A stretch of 64,000 nucleotides of DNA from Streptomyces aureoverticillatus (GTDB lineage: Bacteria > Actinomycetota > Actinomycetes > Streptomycetales > Streptomycetaceae): assembly GCF_014649395.1 (NCBI RefSeq), contig NZ_BMSY01000003.1, positions 310,001-374,000 on the forward strand, written 5' to 3'. Below the pieces are notes generated by a model. It saw only the letters and a program-made list of their open reading frames with translations, was not told the DNA's origin and searched no databases. The position numbers and the translations under genes are program-made. This document shows positions 15,802 through 24,375 of this stretch, piece after piece. Within the stretch, counting starts at the first letter, position 1. Every line of letters starts with the position of its first letter.

Positions 15802-17124
15802 TCAGCGCGTGGGCGCCCCGCTGTCGAGGGGCGCCCCTTCGTCGTCCCGGCGGGCGAGCGGCGCGTCGCCCGCCCGCCGCACCCGCCGCCGCACCCCCGC
15901 CACCAGCCGCGCCGCCGTGAACCCGGCGCCCTGGACGAAGCGCATCGCGGGCCCGAAGCTCGACGCGGTCGGCAGCCCGGCGAGGAACAGGCCCGGCCAG
16001 GACGTCTCGAACCCGCCGCTCACGTACGGGGATCCGTCGGGAAGCGTGCGCAGGCGGTCCCGTACGTCCGGTTCGAGCACGTCGATCCGGTGGGCCCGGG
16101 CCCGGAAACCGGTGGCCGCGAGGACGTGGTCCGTCTCGAAGACCGCGGTGCCGTCCGGGCCGTGGGCGGTCAGCCGCACCAGGCCGTCGACGAGCCGCGC
16201 CGCCCCCACCCGGTGCCCGGTGACGACCTCGACCCCGCCGGCCCCGGCCCCGTCGGCCCCCGAGCCCCGCACCACAGGCCCTCCCGCCCCTCCCCTCCCT
16301 CCTTCTACGCGGTCCCGCACCCACCAAGCCCCCGCCGGGCCCAGCGCCGTCGCGCAGACGCGGGCGCGCGCCGGTTCCGGGAGGCGGCGGAAGAGGCCGG
16401 GGCGCTCGGCGTAGAACCAGTTCCGCCAGCCGCAGCCGAGGCCGCTGTGCGGGGCGCGTACCGACTGCCACCACGGGCGCTGCCAGGCGGGTGGCAGGGC
16501 GTTCCAGCGCACGTGCGGGGCGCGTGCCAGGACGCGTACGCGGGTGCCCTGTTCGGCGAGGAGGGCGGCGGTCTCCAGGGCCGCCTGGCCCGCGCCGAGC
16601 ACGGTGACGTCCTTGTCGCGCAGGGGGCGCAGGTCGGCGTGGTCGGTGCTGTGCGAGACGTGCGCGGGGCCCAAGGCACGTACCAGCGGGGGGATTTCCG
16701 CGAACGGCACGACGCCGACGGCGAGTGCGACCGTGCGGCCGTGGAAGGTCTCGCCGTCGGTGGTCGTGACGGCGAAGCCGTCCGGCACGGTCCTGACGGC
16801 GCGGATCAGGCGCTCGTCGACCGGCGGGGTGGCGTGGGCGGCGAACCACAGGCCGTACGCGGCGAAGTGCTCGACGGGCAGCGGCACCCCGTGCTCCGCC
16901 CGCAGCCCCGCACCGGCGCAGTACGCGGCCAGGCCGAACCGGCCGTCGGGGGCGGAGAGGTCGGACGCCCACGGCTCGGACTTCAGGAACATGCCGCGCG
17001 GCATGTGGTCGCGCCAGGAGGCCATGGGCCTGCCGAAGACGCGTACGTCGAGGCCGGCCGCGGCGGCGTGCGCGGCGATCGAGAGGCCGTAGGGGCCCGC
17101 CCCCACGATCAGCAGGTCATGCAT
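15802..17124 (-). CDS. FAD-dependent oxidoreductase / monooxygenase-like protein
   Basis: The 440-residue protein has an N-terminal FAD-binding Rossmann motif (VGAGPYGLSIAAHAAAAG, residues 7-24). A second nucleotide-binding motif (VTVLGAGQAALETAALLAEQ, about residue 180) is of the NAD(P)H type, followed by an ATG-type motif (LAATGFRARAH). This matches flavin monooxygenase-like or lysine/ornithine N-hydroxylase-like enzymes; the substrate is not evident. A Gly/Val-rich insertion lies around residues 285-305. The ATG at 17124 overlaps the end of the ATP-grasp gene by 8 bases, so both are translated together and probably act on one small molecule. Confidence 0.85.
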   Translation of the reverse strand: MHDLLIVGAGPYGLSIAAHAAAAGLDVRVFGRPMASWRDHMPRGMFLKSEPWASDLSAPDGRFGLAAYCAGAGLRAEHGVPLPVEHFAAYGLWFAAHATPPVDERLIRAVRTVPDGFAVTTTDGETFHGRTVALAVGVVPFAEIPPLVRALGPAHVSHSTDHADLRPLRDKDVTVLGAGQAALETAALLAEQGTRVRVLARAPHVRWNALPPAWQRPWWQSVRAPHSGLGCGWRNWFYAERPGLFRRLPEPARARVCATALGPAGAWWVRDRVEGGRGGAGGPVVRGSGADGAGAGGVEVVTGHRVGAARLVDGLVRLTAHGPDGTAVFETDHVLAATGFRARAHRIDVLEPDVRDRLRTLPDGSPYVSGGFETSWPGLFLAGLPTASSFGPAMRFVQGAGFTAARLVAGVRRRVRRAGDAPLARRDDEGAPLDSGAPTR

Positions 17125-18463
17125 CGGTGACCGCCCGTTCCGTGGTCGTCGTGCCGGTCAGGACGGCGGGGGAGGTCTCCCGCGCCCTGGTGGACAGCGT
17201 CAGCAGGGTGTTCTGTACGCCGCGGGCGAGCCGCGCGCGTGAGCGCCGCAGGACGTGCCCGCGCCAACGCCGCCACAACTCCGCCGCCGGGGCCGGGTCG
17301 TCGGGGTCGCGCCAGGCGAACTCGGCTGTGGTCGTGGCCCGTTCGGGGCGTGGTCGGCGCCGGGCGGTCAGCGCCGTGAGCGGCGCGTGGTTCTCCACCA
17401 CGAAGGTGCGGCCCGGCAGCGGGGCCGGTGCGGGCACCGGGCGGTGCGTCAGGTCCAGGTGCGCGGCGCGCACCACGTCGGTGCCCGCGCCGTCCGCGAA
17501 CAGGCGGAACTGGGCGCCGGGGCGGGGATTGAAGTCGAGCAGGTGGTACGTGCCCGAGCGCGGGTCGCGGCGGAGGTCCAGGTCGAACGCGCCCCGGTAG
17601 TCGAGCGCCGTGAGCAGTCGGCGGGCGAGCGTCCACAGTTCCGCGTCGTGTGCCCACTCGCCGACCGCGGTCGGCCCGGCGGCGCGGGGTCTGGCCCGGC
17701 GTTTGCGGCCCGTGCCGCCGCCGAGCACCGCGCCGTCGCGGGCGACGTAGCCGTGGACGAACCAGTCGGCGTCGCGGCCGCCGGGGACGTACGCCTGGAG
17801 GAGCAGGGGGCTGCCGGCGTCGGGGGCGCGTTCGTGGAGCGCCGCGGCCTCGCGCGGGGTGCGGACGAGGACGGCGCTGCGCAGGCCGCCGTCGCGCGGC
17901 AGCAGCCAGGGGCGGCTCCACTTCGCCACCGCCGGGGCGCCCAGGGCCGACACCGCGGCGGCCGCCTCGGCGGGGGACGCGGGCGCCACCGTCGGCGGAT
18001 GCGGCACGCCGAACCGGGCGCAGAGCCCGGCCAGCGTGCCCTTGTCGGCGAGGCGGCCGGGCAGGCCGGGGGTGGTCCTGGGCAGCAGATAGCGGTCCGT
18101 GAGCGCCACGCGCACCGCGCTCACGGCGAGGGCGCCCGCGTCGTCCAGGGGGATCAGGACGGCCGGGCGGCCGACCCGCGCGGACACCCGCAGCAGCGCC
18201 GTGCGGACCTCCTGGGGCGTGGCCGTGACGGGCGGGGCCGGGTGCGTGCGGCGCAGATGGCGGGAGCGGCCGACCGGGCCGTGCGCGTCGTCGGCCACCA
18301 GGTGGACTTCCACCCCCGCACGGCCGAGGGAACGCACCGCGCCCAGCGTTCCGTGCGGAAAGGGATTCCGGTCGAGCCGCAGCAGGACCGCGGGAACGCG
18401 GGTGTCCAGAGAATGCGGAGAGTACGGGGAGTATGAAGAGAACGAGGGATGCGGGGAATGCAA
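17117..18463 (-). CDS. ATP-grasp ligase-like protein
   Basis: The 448-residue protein resembles carboxylate-amine ligases of the ATP-grasp fold. An N-terminal domain (about 24-130) begins VPAVLLRLDRNPF. The ATP-binding half includes PAVAKWSRPWLLP and LLLQAYVPGGRDADWFVHGY, and the metal/ATP site is FDLDLRRDP plus HLLDFNPRPGAQF (about residues 310-335). It should form an amide or ester bond at the cost of ATP. A TTG at 18463 with AAAGG 6 bases upstream is taken as the start, and the first 20 residues are a Ser/Pro/Tyr-rich tail. It is coupled to the FAD oxidoreductase and divergent from the GH26-like gene. A role in modifying a surface glycan or a lipid precursor is an inference from context. 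Confidence 0.82.
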   Translation of the reverse strand: MHSPHPSFSSYSPYSPHSLDTRVPAVLLRLDRNPFPHGTLGAVRSLGRAGVEVHLVADDAHGPVGRSRHLRRTHPAPPVTATPQEVRTALLRVSARVGRPAVLIPLDDAGALAVSAVRVALTDRYLLPRTTPGLPGRLADKGTLAGLCARFGVPHPPTVAPASPAEAAAAVSALGAPAVAKWSRPWLLPRDGGLRSAVLVRTPREAAALHERAPDAGSPLLLQAYVPGGRDADWFVHGYVARDGAVLGGGTGRKRRARPRAAGPTAVGEWAHDAELWTLARRLLTALDYRGAFDLDLRRDPRSGTYHLLDFNPRPGAQFRLFADGAGTDVVRAAHLDLTHRPVPAPAPLPGRTFVVENHAPLTALTARRRPRPERATTTAEFAWRDPDDPAPAAELWRRWRGHVLRRSRARLARGVQNTLLTLSTRARETSPAVLTGTTTTERAVTDA

Positions 18464-18618
18464 GGTCGACCTTTACTTCTCGCTCGCCCAATAGGGGCGA
18501 TGTGTGGTCGCGGAGGGTTAGAGACTCGATTGGCGCAAAAGAAATACATATGACGGAACGTCAGTACTGGCGTCAGCGATGACGTCGGCAATGTGTGGCC
18601 GGTCCACGAGGAGCAGTC
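18464..18618. promoter_or_regulatory. Divergent promoter region, ATP-grasp operon and GH26-like gene
   Basis: These 155 bases are AT-richer than the genes around them and must carry the promoters of both directions. They contain repeated CGTCAG and GACG words (18555-18592), a possible operator, but no symmetric site can be defended. Confidence 0.45.
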
Positions 18619-19944
18619 ATGACCCCACGACGTCGCCAGTGCAGCGCATGGCCGGGCGAGGAACGACAGCGACAGCGGTGGCAGCGGCAACCCGGTCGGC
18701 TCGGAAAGCGGCTGGCCTTTCTCACCGCGGGAATCATCGCGTCGACGGCTGTCGCGGCCGTGCCCGGACACACCGCGGGCGCGGCCCCGCGCGAAGCGGA
18801 GCCGACCCCGGCCCCGGCGCCGTCCGCCCCACAGAGCCCACAGGATTCGCCGACCCCGCAGACCCCGCCCGTCCCGTCCACTCCGCCCGTCCCGTCCACT
18901 CCGCCCGTCCCGCCCGCTCCGGACACCCCGCACGTCCCGGCCATCGGCGCCTATCTCGACTACGGGCCCCTCGGTGTCGACCGCATGGCCGAGCTGAGCA
19001 AGTGGCTGGACGGAACCGAGCTGCGGGTCGGGCACACCTACCTGCCGGGTGACCTGTGGAGCAACATCGAGGGCACGCCGCGCTTCCTGGAGAGCTGGGC
19101 CGCCTGGCGCAAGGCCAAGGCCGACCGGCTGTTCGTCCTGAACGTGCCGATGCTGGAGCGCAACGAGGACGGCGTGAGCGACGAGGAGGTGCGCGGGCTG
19201 CTGCGGCAGGGCGCGGCCGGCGACTTCGACGAGCACTTCCGCGTGCTCGCCAAGCGCCTGGTCGACCTCGGCGTCCCGGACACGGTGGTCGTGCCCGGCT
19301 GGGAGATGAACGGCACGACGTACACCCATCGTTGCGGTCCGGATCCGGAGTCCTGGAAGACGTACTGGAAACGAATCGTCACCGTGATGCGTTCGGTTCC
19401 GGGGCAGAAATTCACGTTCGACTTCACGCCGAACCGGGGGCGGGACGCCATTCCCTGGACGCGGTGCTATCCGGGCGACGACGTGGTCGACATCATCGGT
19501 ATGGATTCGTACGACCAGCCGAACGGCATGACCTTCGACCAGCAGGTGGACGAGGAGTACGGCCTCCGGCACCACGTGGATTTCGCGAAGGCCCACAAGA
19601 AGCCGATCTCGTATCCCGAATGGGGGCTCTTCCGCAACGGCGACAACGACGAGTACATGCGCCGGATGCTGAAGTGGATGGACGAGCACAAGCCGCTGTA
19701 CAACACGCTCACCGACTACTGCCCGCACGGCGTGTGGCAGTGCAAGGACAACCCGAAGTCCACGAAGGTCTACCGCGAGGCGCTCTCCGGCCTGCCGGTG
19801 AATCCGACGCCGAAGCCGACCGAGCCCGCGCGACCGCCGCACTGCTCGCCGCTGGACCTCGGCGACTGGGTCGAGTACTGGCTGGGCGGGAAGCTGTGCC
19901 TGCGGTTCGACTGGTGGGAGCGGAGGGAGCGGCCGCGCAGCTGA
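18619..19944 (+). CDS. Secreted glycoside hydrolase, GH26-like
   Basis: The 441-residue protein has an N-terminal signal (hydrophobic core LAFLTAGIIASTAVAAVPGH) and a Pro-rich spacer with three PPVPSTP-type units. The catalytic barrel follows from about residue 105. Two glutamates stand where clan A retaining enzymes keep acid/base and nucleophile: VVPGWEMNGTTY (with FDFTPNRG and IIGMDSYD as supporting motifs) and ISYPEWGLF. This resembles GH26 beta-mannanases and lichenase-like enzymes. It is probably exported and could trim the polysaccharide made by the operon downstream. The ATG at 18619 has GAGGAG 6 bases upstream. Confidence 0.85.
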   Translation: MTPRRRQCSAWPGEERQRQRWQRQPGRLGKRLAFLTAGIIASTAVAAVPGHTAGAAPREAEPTPAPAPSAPQSPQDSPTPQTPPVPSTPPVPSTPPVPPAPDTPHVPAIGAYLDYGPLGVDRMAELSKWLDGTELRVGHTYLPGDLWSNIEGTPRFLESWAAWRKAKADRLFVLNVPMLERNEDGVSDEEVRGLLRQGAAGDFDEHFRVLAKRLVDLGVPDTVVVPGWEMNGTTYTHRCGPDPESWKTYWKRIVTVMRSVPGQKFTFDFTPNRGRDAIPWTRCYPGDDVVDIIGMDSYDQPNGMTFDQQVDEEYGLRHHVDFAKAHKKPISYPEWGLFRNGDNDEYMRRMLKWMDEHKPLYNTLTDYCPHGVWQCKDNPKSTKVYREALSGLPVNPTPKPTEPARPPHCSPLDLGDWVEYWLGGKLCLRFDWWERRERPRS

Positions 19945-19949
19945 GGGGC

Positions 19950-20020
19950 GGGTGGAGCCGCGTCATCGGGTGGAGCCGGGTCATCGGGTGGAGCCGCGTC
20001 ATGACGACACGGCTCCACCC
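19950..20020. terminator. Terminator built from an 18-bp x3 repeat
   Basis: Three 18-bp units start at 19950, 19968 and 19986 (each GGGTGGAGCCGCGTCATC or one to two bases different). A single reverse-complement copy of the left part (GACACGGCTCCACCC) ends at 20020. Each of the three units could pair with that arm. It lies between the convergent GH26-like gene and the acyltransferase and includes the latter's last codons. Confidence 0.75.
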
Positions 20021-21129
20021 TCGCGCCGGGCCCGCGCCTGCCGCCCGGCCCGCTCACGCCGCTCCTGCCGCACCCGGCGCGCCCACCCTCGCGCCGCCGC
20101 CTCCCCCACCGCCGCGGCCAGGAGCGGGGCGGTGCTCGGGCGGGCCAGCAGGAAGCGGCGGTTGGTGATCTGCTCGGGGCGCCAGTGGTGTTTGTACGGT
20201 TCGTCGCCGCGCAGCAGGCTCAAGGTGCGCGGTTGCTCGCCCGAGGTGTGCCGGGTGCAGGCTTCGAGCAGCATCGTGGCGACGTCCACCTTGCGTTCCC
20301 GCAGGTGGGGATGGGCGCCGTAGAGATACCCGCCCGCGAGCCGCGCCGACAGGAGTGTCAGGTCGGCGGCGAGCACCTCCTCGTCGACGCGGAACTCCGT
20401 CACCACCGCGTCGCCCGCCGCGACCATGGGCCGCACCGAGCGCAGCAGGTGCTCGCGGAACCGCGGCCGCAGGTGCTCGGACGTCACCTTCCGGCCCTGC
20501 CACTGGAGTTGGTGCAGCCGCAGCAGCGTGCCCAGCGATGCCTCCACCTCGTCGGCGGGTACGACACGGGCCCGCACCCCGGCCGCGGTCAGCTTGCGCA
20601 GCTTGGCGCGGGCGCGCTGGGCGGTCGTCGAGGGCAGCCGTTTCAGGAGCTCGTCGACGGGGAGCGGGGGCAGTTCGAGGCAGCGGGAGTCGGCGAGGGT
20701 GCGGCGCGGGCCGCGCCACCGCTCGTACACGCTCTCCACGCAGGCGCCGGGACGCGCCTCGCGGAAGTCGATCAGGGCGGTGCGGGCGAGCCCGCGCAGG
20801 CCCTCGGTCAGCGCGTCCGCCGCGCGTGCGCGGTGCTCGGTGCCGAGGAGCACGTCCGAGAAGTCCGAGATCGCCCCGCCCAGGGGGCGCAGCGCCGGTA
20901 CCGGCCCGTGCACCCGCATCAGCGGCGCCGCGGCGATCAGTTCGCCGCCGTGGCGCACCAGCAGCACCCGCAGCCGCCCCGGCCTTCCGTACGACCGCCA
21001 CCAGGAGGTGAGCCACGCGTGGCTCTGGAACGGGGTGGCCTCGGGGCACGCCGCGTACAGCCGTCGCCATGGCCCGGCGAGGGACGCGAACTCGGCCTCG
21101 TCGACGCAGAGTCCGACGGTGGGCTTCAT
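19999..21129 (-). CDS. GNAT-fold acyltransferase (BioF2/CelD-like) of the polysaccharide operon
   Basis: The 376-residue protein matches the large acetyltransferase type found with exopolysaccharide genes. The first half has CPEATPFQSHAWLTSWWRSY and LRPLGGAISDFSD. The second half has VTEFRVDEEVLAADLTLLSA and a late GGYLYGAHPHLRERKVDVAT motif. It probably transfers an acyl group to a sugar or precursor at the cytoplasmic side. The ATG at 21129 overlaps the stop of the upstream gene (ATGA), so translation is coupled. The C-terminal 40 residues are Arg/Ala-rich. It is the last gene of the operon. Confidence 0.8.
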   Translation of the reverse strand: MKPTVGLCVDEAEFASLAGPWRRLYAACPEATPFQSHAWLTSWWRSYGRPGRLRVLLVRHGGELIAAAPLMRVHGPVPALRPLGGAISDFSDVLLGTEHRARAADALTEGLRGLARTALIDFREARPGACVESVYERWRGPRRTLADSRCLELPPLPVDELLKRLPSTTAQRARAKLRKLTAAGVRARVVPADEVEASLGTLLRLHQLQWQGRKVTSEHLRPRFREHLLRSVRPMVAAGDAVVTEFRVDEEVLAADLTLLSARLAGGYLYGAHPHLRERKVDVATMLLEACTRHTSGEQPRTLSLLRGDEPYKHHWRPEQITNRRFLLARPSTAPLLAAAVGEAAARGWARRVRQERRERAGRQARARREGGAVSS

Positions 21130-21917
21130 TCGGCGCCCCGGGTCCCGGACGGTGCCGGACCAGGCACGGCGGCGCCGGGCGGCGCGGGCCGGGCGCCGGC
21201 GCGGGGGCGCACGAGGAGCGTGAGGCCGCCGAGCAGACCGCCCGCGCACAGGCCGACGAGCGCGGTCACCGGTGTGGAGAGCGAGGAGGGCGCGGTGGGC
21301 TCGACCGCGCGCGAGAAGGGCAGGAGCTTGACCTGGGTGCTGCCCTTGGTGTGGTTGGCGCTCGTGGTCAGGGCGCGGGCGACCGCGTTCGCGAGGGTGG
21401 CGGCGTCGTCGGGGCGGGTGGCCGAGGCGGCGACCGAGATCATGGGGGCGTCGGGGGAGGTCGCCACCTTGACGCGGTCCAGCAGTTCGGTGGGCGACAC
21501 CCGCGCGGCGACCTGCGCGTCGCCGAGGACGGCCAGCTGGGTGGCGACCCTGCCGTAGGCCTGCGCGAAGCCGAGGGCCGTGGCGGGGTCGGTCTTGGCC
21601 TGCGGCACGGCGACGACGTAGCTCGTGGCGGTGTACTCCGGCGTGTGCAGCAGCCCGTACGCCCCGCCCGCGAGGGCGCCCAGGGCGGCGCAGGCCGGCA
21701 GGACGGTCCAGCGGGGCAGCCGGGCGAGGGGGGCCAGGCGGGCGCGGAGGGGGCGCAGGTGATGCAGGGGGTTTCGGGGTGGGGCGGCCTCGCCGGGGGC
21801 GTCAGGCGTACCCGGTGGCGTGTCGGGTGCGCCGGATGACACGGACGCGCTTCGGGACGTACCGCGGCCGGAGGAGCCGGACTTGGTGGGCGAGGGGGCG
21901 CGCGAAGGGGCGCTCAT
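21126..21917 (-). CDS. Wzz-like chain-length / tyrosine-kinase adaptor protein
   Basis: The 263-residue protein has a Ser/Pro-rich cytoplasmic N-terminus, a first membrane helix (about 70-90, WTVLPACAALGALAGGAYGL) and an extracytoplasmic part starting EYTATSYVVAVPQ. A second helix follows near 220-238 (PVTALVGLCAGGLLGGLTLL), and the tail is Pro-rich. This two-helix layout is the Wzz/CapA type that sets polysaccharide chain length. No kinase domain is fused. It is coupled by 4-bp overlaps on both sides. Confidence 0.8.
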   Translation of the reverse strand: MSAPSRAPSPTKSGSSGRGTSRSASVSSGAPDTPPGTPDAPGEAAPPRNPLHHLRPLRARLAPLARLPRWTVLPACAALGALAGGAYGLLHTPEYTATSYVVAVPQAKTDPATALGFAQAYGRVATQLAVLGDAQVAARVSPTELLDRVKVATSPDAPMISVAASATRPDDAATLANAVARALTTSANHTKGSTQVKLLPFSRAVEPTAPSSLSTPVTALVGLCAGGLLGGLTLLVRPRAGARPAPPGAAVPGPAPSGTRGAE

Positions 21918-23137
21918 CGGGAGTTCACCTCCTGGTTCGGGCCGGAGAGCGCGGACGCGTAGACGTCCATCAGCCGACCGGCGCTGCGGGTGATGTCGTA
22001 GTGCCGCACAGCGGCCGGTGCGGTGCGGTGGGGCGGTGTGCCGGACTGGCGCAGGCCGTACAGGACCTGCGCGAAGGAGTCGGGGTCGCCGGCGCAGTAC
22101 GCGGAGTTGGTGCGTTCGCCCGGGGGCAGGCCCTCGATGGCGGGGCAGGACGCGTACAGGACGGGCAGCCCGCTGGCCAGGCCCTCCACAAGGGCGAGGC
22201 CGAAGGCCTCCTCGGGGGACGGCGAGGCCAGCGTGTCCATGGCGGCGAGCAGGGACGGCAGATGCGAGGCGGCTCGGCTGTCGCCGACGCGGCCTCCGAC
22301 GCCTCCGACGCCTCCGACGCTCCCGGCGCCCTCGACCCCGCCCTCGACCCCGCCCTCAACCCCGTCCTCGTGCGTGGTCTCGCCCGCGAACCGCACCCGG
22401 TCGGCGATGCCGAGCCGCCCGGCGAGACGGCGCAGCCCCGCTTCCTGCGGCCCGGATCCGACCAGCAGGACCCTTACGTCGGAGGGGAGTTGGGCGGCCG
22501 CGCGCAGGAGGACGTCGAAGCGCTTGCCCTCGGTGAGGCGGCCGACGCCGCCCACGACGAACGCGTCGTCGGGCAGGGCCAGTTGAGCGCGGGCCGCCGC
22601 GCGGGCGGCCGGGTCGAAGCGGAACCGGTCGGCGTCGATGCCGTTCGGCACCACGCGGATGCGCTGCCACGGCACGCCCCACCGGTGCAGGCGGGCGCCG
22701 ACGGCCGGGGAGACGGCGACGGTGACGCGGCCGAGGCGCTCCCCGGCGAGGTACAGGGCCCGGACGCCGGGGGTCAGCGGGCGGCCCTCCATCTGCGAGT
22801 CGCCCAGGGAGTGTTCGGTGGCCACGACCGCGCGCACCCCGGCGAGGCGGGCGGCGATCCGGCCGTAGAGGCAGGCGCGGTAGAGGTGGGTGTGGACGAC
22901 GTCGTAGCGGCCCGCGCGGATCAGCCGGACCAGCCGGGGCAGCGCCGCGACGTCCCGGTTGCCCGCCATGCCGAGGTCGGTCACGCGGGTGCCGTCGGCG
23001 GTGATGCCGCGGGCGACACTGCCCGCGTTGGTGAGGGTGAGGACGTCGCAGGTGGCGGGCACATGGCGGAGCAGCAGGCGTAGCTGCTGCTCGGCGCCGC
23101 CCATGCCGAGCCCGGTGATGACGTGCAGGACCCTCAC
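21914..23137 (-). CDS. Glycosyltransferase family 4-type enzyme with inserted Gly/Val repeat
   Basis: The 407-residue protein starts VRVLHVITGLGMGGAEQQLR, the usual N-terminal nucleotide-sugar transferase fold. It has VVPNGIDADRF in the linker and SPEEAFGLALVEGLASGLPV as the C-terminal E-x7-E motif. It transfers a sugar from a nucleotide donor to the growing repeat unit at the inner membrane face. Between the two halves (about residues 258-282) sits a low-complexity insert (GVEGGVEGGVEG and VGGVGGVGG) encoded by perfect short tandem repeats. The GTG at 23137 overlaps the previous stop as GTGA. Confidence 0.9.
   Translation of the reverse strand: MRVLHVITGLGMGGAEQQLRLLLRHVPATCDVLTLTNAGSVARGITADGTRVTDLGMAGNRDVAALPRLVRLIRAGRYDVVHTHLYRACLYGRIAARLAGVRAVVATEHSLGDSQMEGRPLTPGVRALYLAGERLGRVTVAVSPAVGARLHRWGVPWQRIRVVPNGIDADRFRFDPAARAAARAQLALPDDAFVVGGVGRLTEGKRFDVLLRAAAQLPSDVRVLLVGSGPQEAGLRRLAGRLGIADRVRFAGETTHEDGVEGGVEGGVEGAGSVGGVGGVGGRVGDSRAASHLPSLLAAMDTLASPSPEEAFGLALVEGLASGLPVLYASCPAIEGLPPGERTNSAYCAGDPDSFAQVLYGLRQSGTPPHRTAPAAVRHYDITRSAGRLMDVYASALSGPNQEVNSR
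22292..22364 (-). repeat. In-gene tandem repeats, 9 bp x3 and 12 bp x3
   Basis: GCCTCCGAC occurs three times at 22292-22318. CCCTCGACCCCG occurs three times (the last with one change) at 22329-22364. Both keep the reading frame of the glycosyltransferase. Confidence 0.9.
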
Positions 23138-24375
23138 GCGGTCACCGCCGCGGGGAGCGGGGCGTGGTCCGGGCGCAGGGTGCGGCCGCGCGGCCCGCCC
23201 GTGGCCTGCTTCAGGCGCAGCCGCCACGCCGTGTCCCGCTGCCCGATGTGGATCCGGGGCAGCGCGAGGGGGCCGGTGAGCGGGCCGGGCGCGATGGCGC
23301 AGGCGTACGCGTACCCGGCCGCGCGCACGGCGTCGAGCACGCGCGGGTCCGCGTGGCCGTACGGGTAGCAGAACCCGCGTACGTCACGTCCCGTCAGGTC
23401 GGCCAGCGCGGCCCGGCTGCCCGCGACCTCGCGGCGCAGGGTGCGGTCGTCGGCCCGGGTGAGGTCGACGTGGGTGAGGCCGTGCGAGGCGACCTCCATG
23501 CCCTGGCCTGCCGCGCGCCGGATGCCGTCGGCGTCGAGGAGGGGCTTGCGGGGGCCGAGCGAGTCCCAGGCGTTGTCGCCGCCGAGCCGGCCGGGCAGCA
23601 CGAACACGGTGGCGGTGCAGCCGTGCTGGTGCAGCAGGGGCACGGCGTGGTCGAGGAAGTCGCGGTACCCGTCGTCGAAGGTGAGCCCGACAAGGCCGCG
23701 CCCCCGCCCCCGCGCGCAGGCCTCCAGGAGCCGCTCCATGGAGACGCCGCGAAGGCCCCGCCGACGCAGCCAGCCCAACTGCGCGTCGAGGCGCTCCGGC
23801 GAGACGGTGATGTTGTACGGGTCGTCGGCGGGGTCGGCCACGGAGTGGTACATCGCGACCCATGGGGCGGGGTGGGGGGCGTGGGGCGAGGCTTTGCGGA
23901 GCGTCGGGGTGCGGCTCGGCGGTGTGTGGCTCGTCGGGGTGCGGCTCGCGGACGGGTGGTTCGTGGCCGTGTGGTTCGTCGACGTGTGGCTCGTGGCCGT
24001 GTGGCTCGTGGCCGGGCGGGCCGGGGCCGCCGGGGCCGTGCGGTTGGCGGCCTCGCGAGGCGTGGGTGTCGGCGTCGGCGTCGTGCCGGTGAGGTGGGCG
24101 CAGTGGGGGGCGCCCTTGAGGCAGGGGTCGGGTCGGAGGTCGGCGCGGGTGTCGGCGTCGGCGTGGGCGGGGGTGCCCTGGGCGCCTTGCCCGACGGCGG
24201 GTGCGGGTGCGGGTGCGGGTGCGGGCCGGGTGGGGTGGCCCGGCTCGGCGGGCTCGCCCCGGGGCGATGTGCGGCTGGGCTGTGTGCCGTTGGGGTGTGC
24301 GCGGTCGGCCGGAGTGAGGTCGGCCGGAGTGAGGTCGAGCGATGTGGGGTTGGGCGGTGTGCGGTCAACGGTCAT
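23134..24375 (-). CDS. Polysaccharide deacetylase (NodB-like) with long disordered N-terminus
   Basis: The 413-residue protein ends with a NodB homology domain (about residues 175-400): AMYHSVADPADDPYNITVSP, LTFDDGYRDFLDHAVPLL with the two metal/catalytic Asp, SHGLTHVDL with the His pair, and FCYPYGHAD. It removes N- or O-acetyl groups from a polysaccharide. The first 170 residues are Pro/Thr/Ala-rich without a clear signal peptide and include a TSHTA-type repeat. The ATG at 24375 overlaps the MurJ-like gene by 11 bases; a start 36 bases further up is possible. The ribosome site is weak, consistent with coupled translation. Confidence 0.87.
   Translation of the reverse strand: MTVDRTPPNPTSLDLTPADLTPADRAHPNGTQPSRTSPRGEPAEPGHPTRPAPAPAPAPAVGQGAQGTPAHADADTRADLRPDPCLKGAPHCAHLTGTTPTPTPTPREAANRTAPAAPARPATSHTATSHTSTNHTATNHPSASRTPTSHTPPSRTPTLRKASPHAPHPAPWVAMYHSVADPADDPYNITVSPERLDAQLGWLRRRGLRGVSMERLLEACARGRGRGLVGLTFDDGYRDFLDHAVPLLHQHGCTATVFVLPGRLGGDNAWDSLGPRKPLLDADGIRRAAGQGMEVASHGLTHVDLTRADDRTLRREVAGSRAALADLTGRDVRGFCYPYGHADPRVLDAVRAAGYAYACAIAPGPLTGPLALPRIHIGQRDTAWRLRLKQATGGPRGRTLRPDHAPLPAAVTA
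23909..24013 (-). repeat. In-gene 15-bp tandem repeat, seven units
   Basis: Units begin at 23909, 23924, 23939, 23954, 23969, 23984 and 23999 and read GTGTGGCTCGTGGCC with one to five changes. The last two are identical. They encode five-residue units (ATSHT, STNHT, TPSRT) in the deacetylase N-terminus. Confidence 0.9.
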
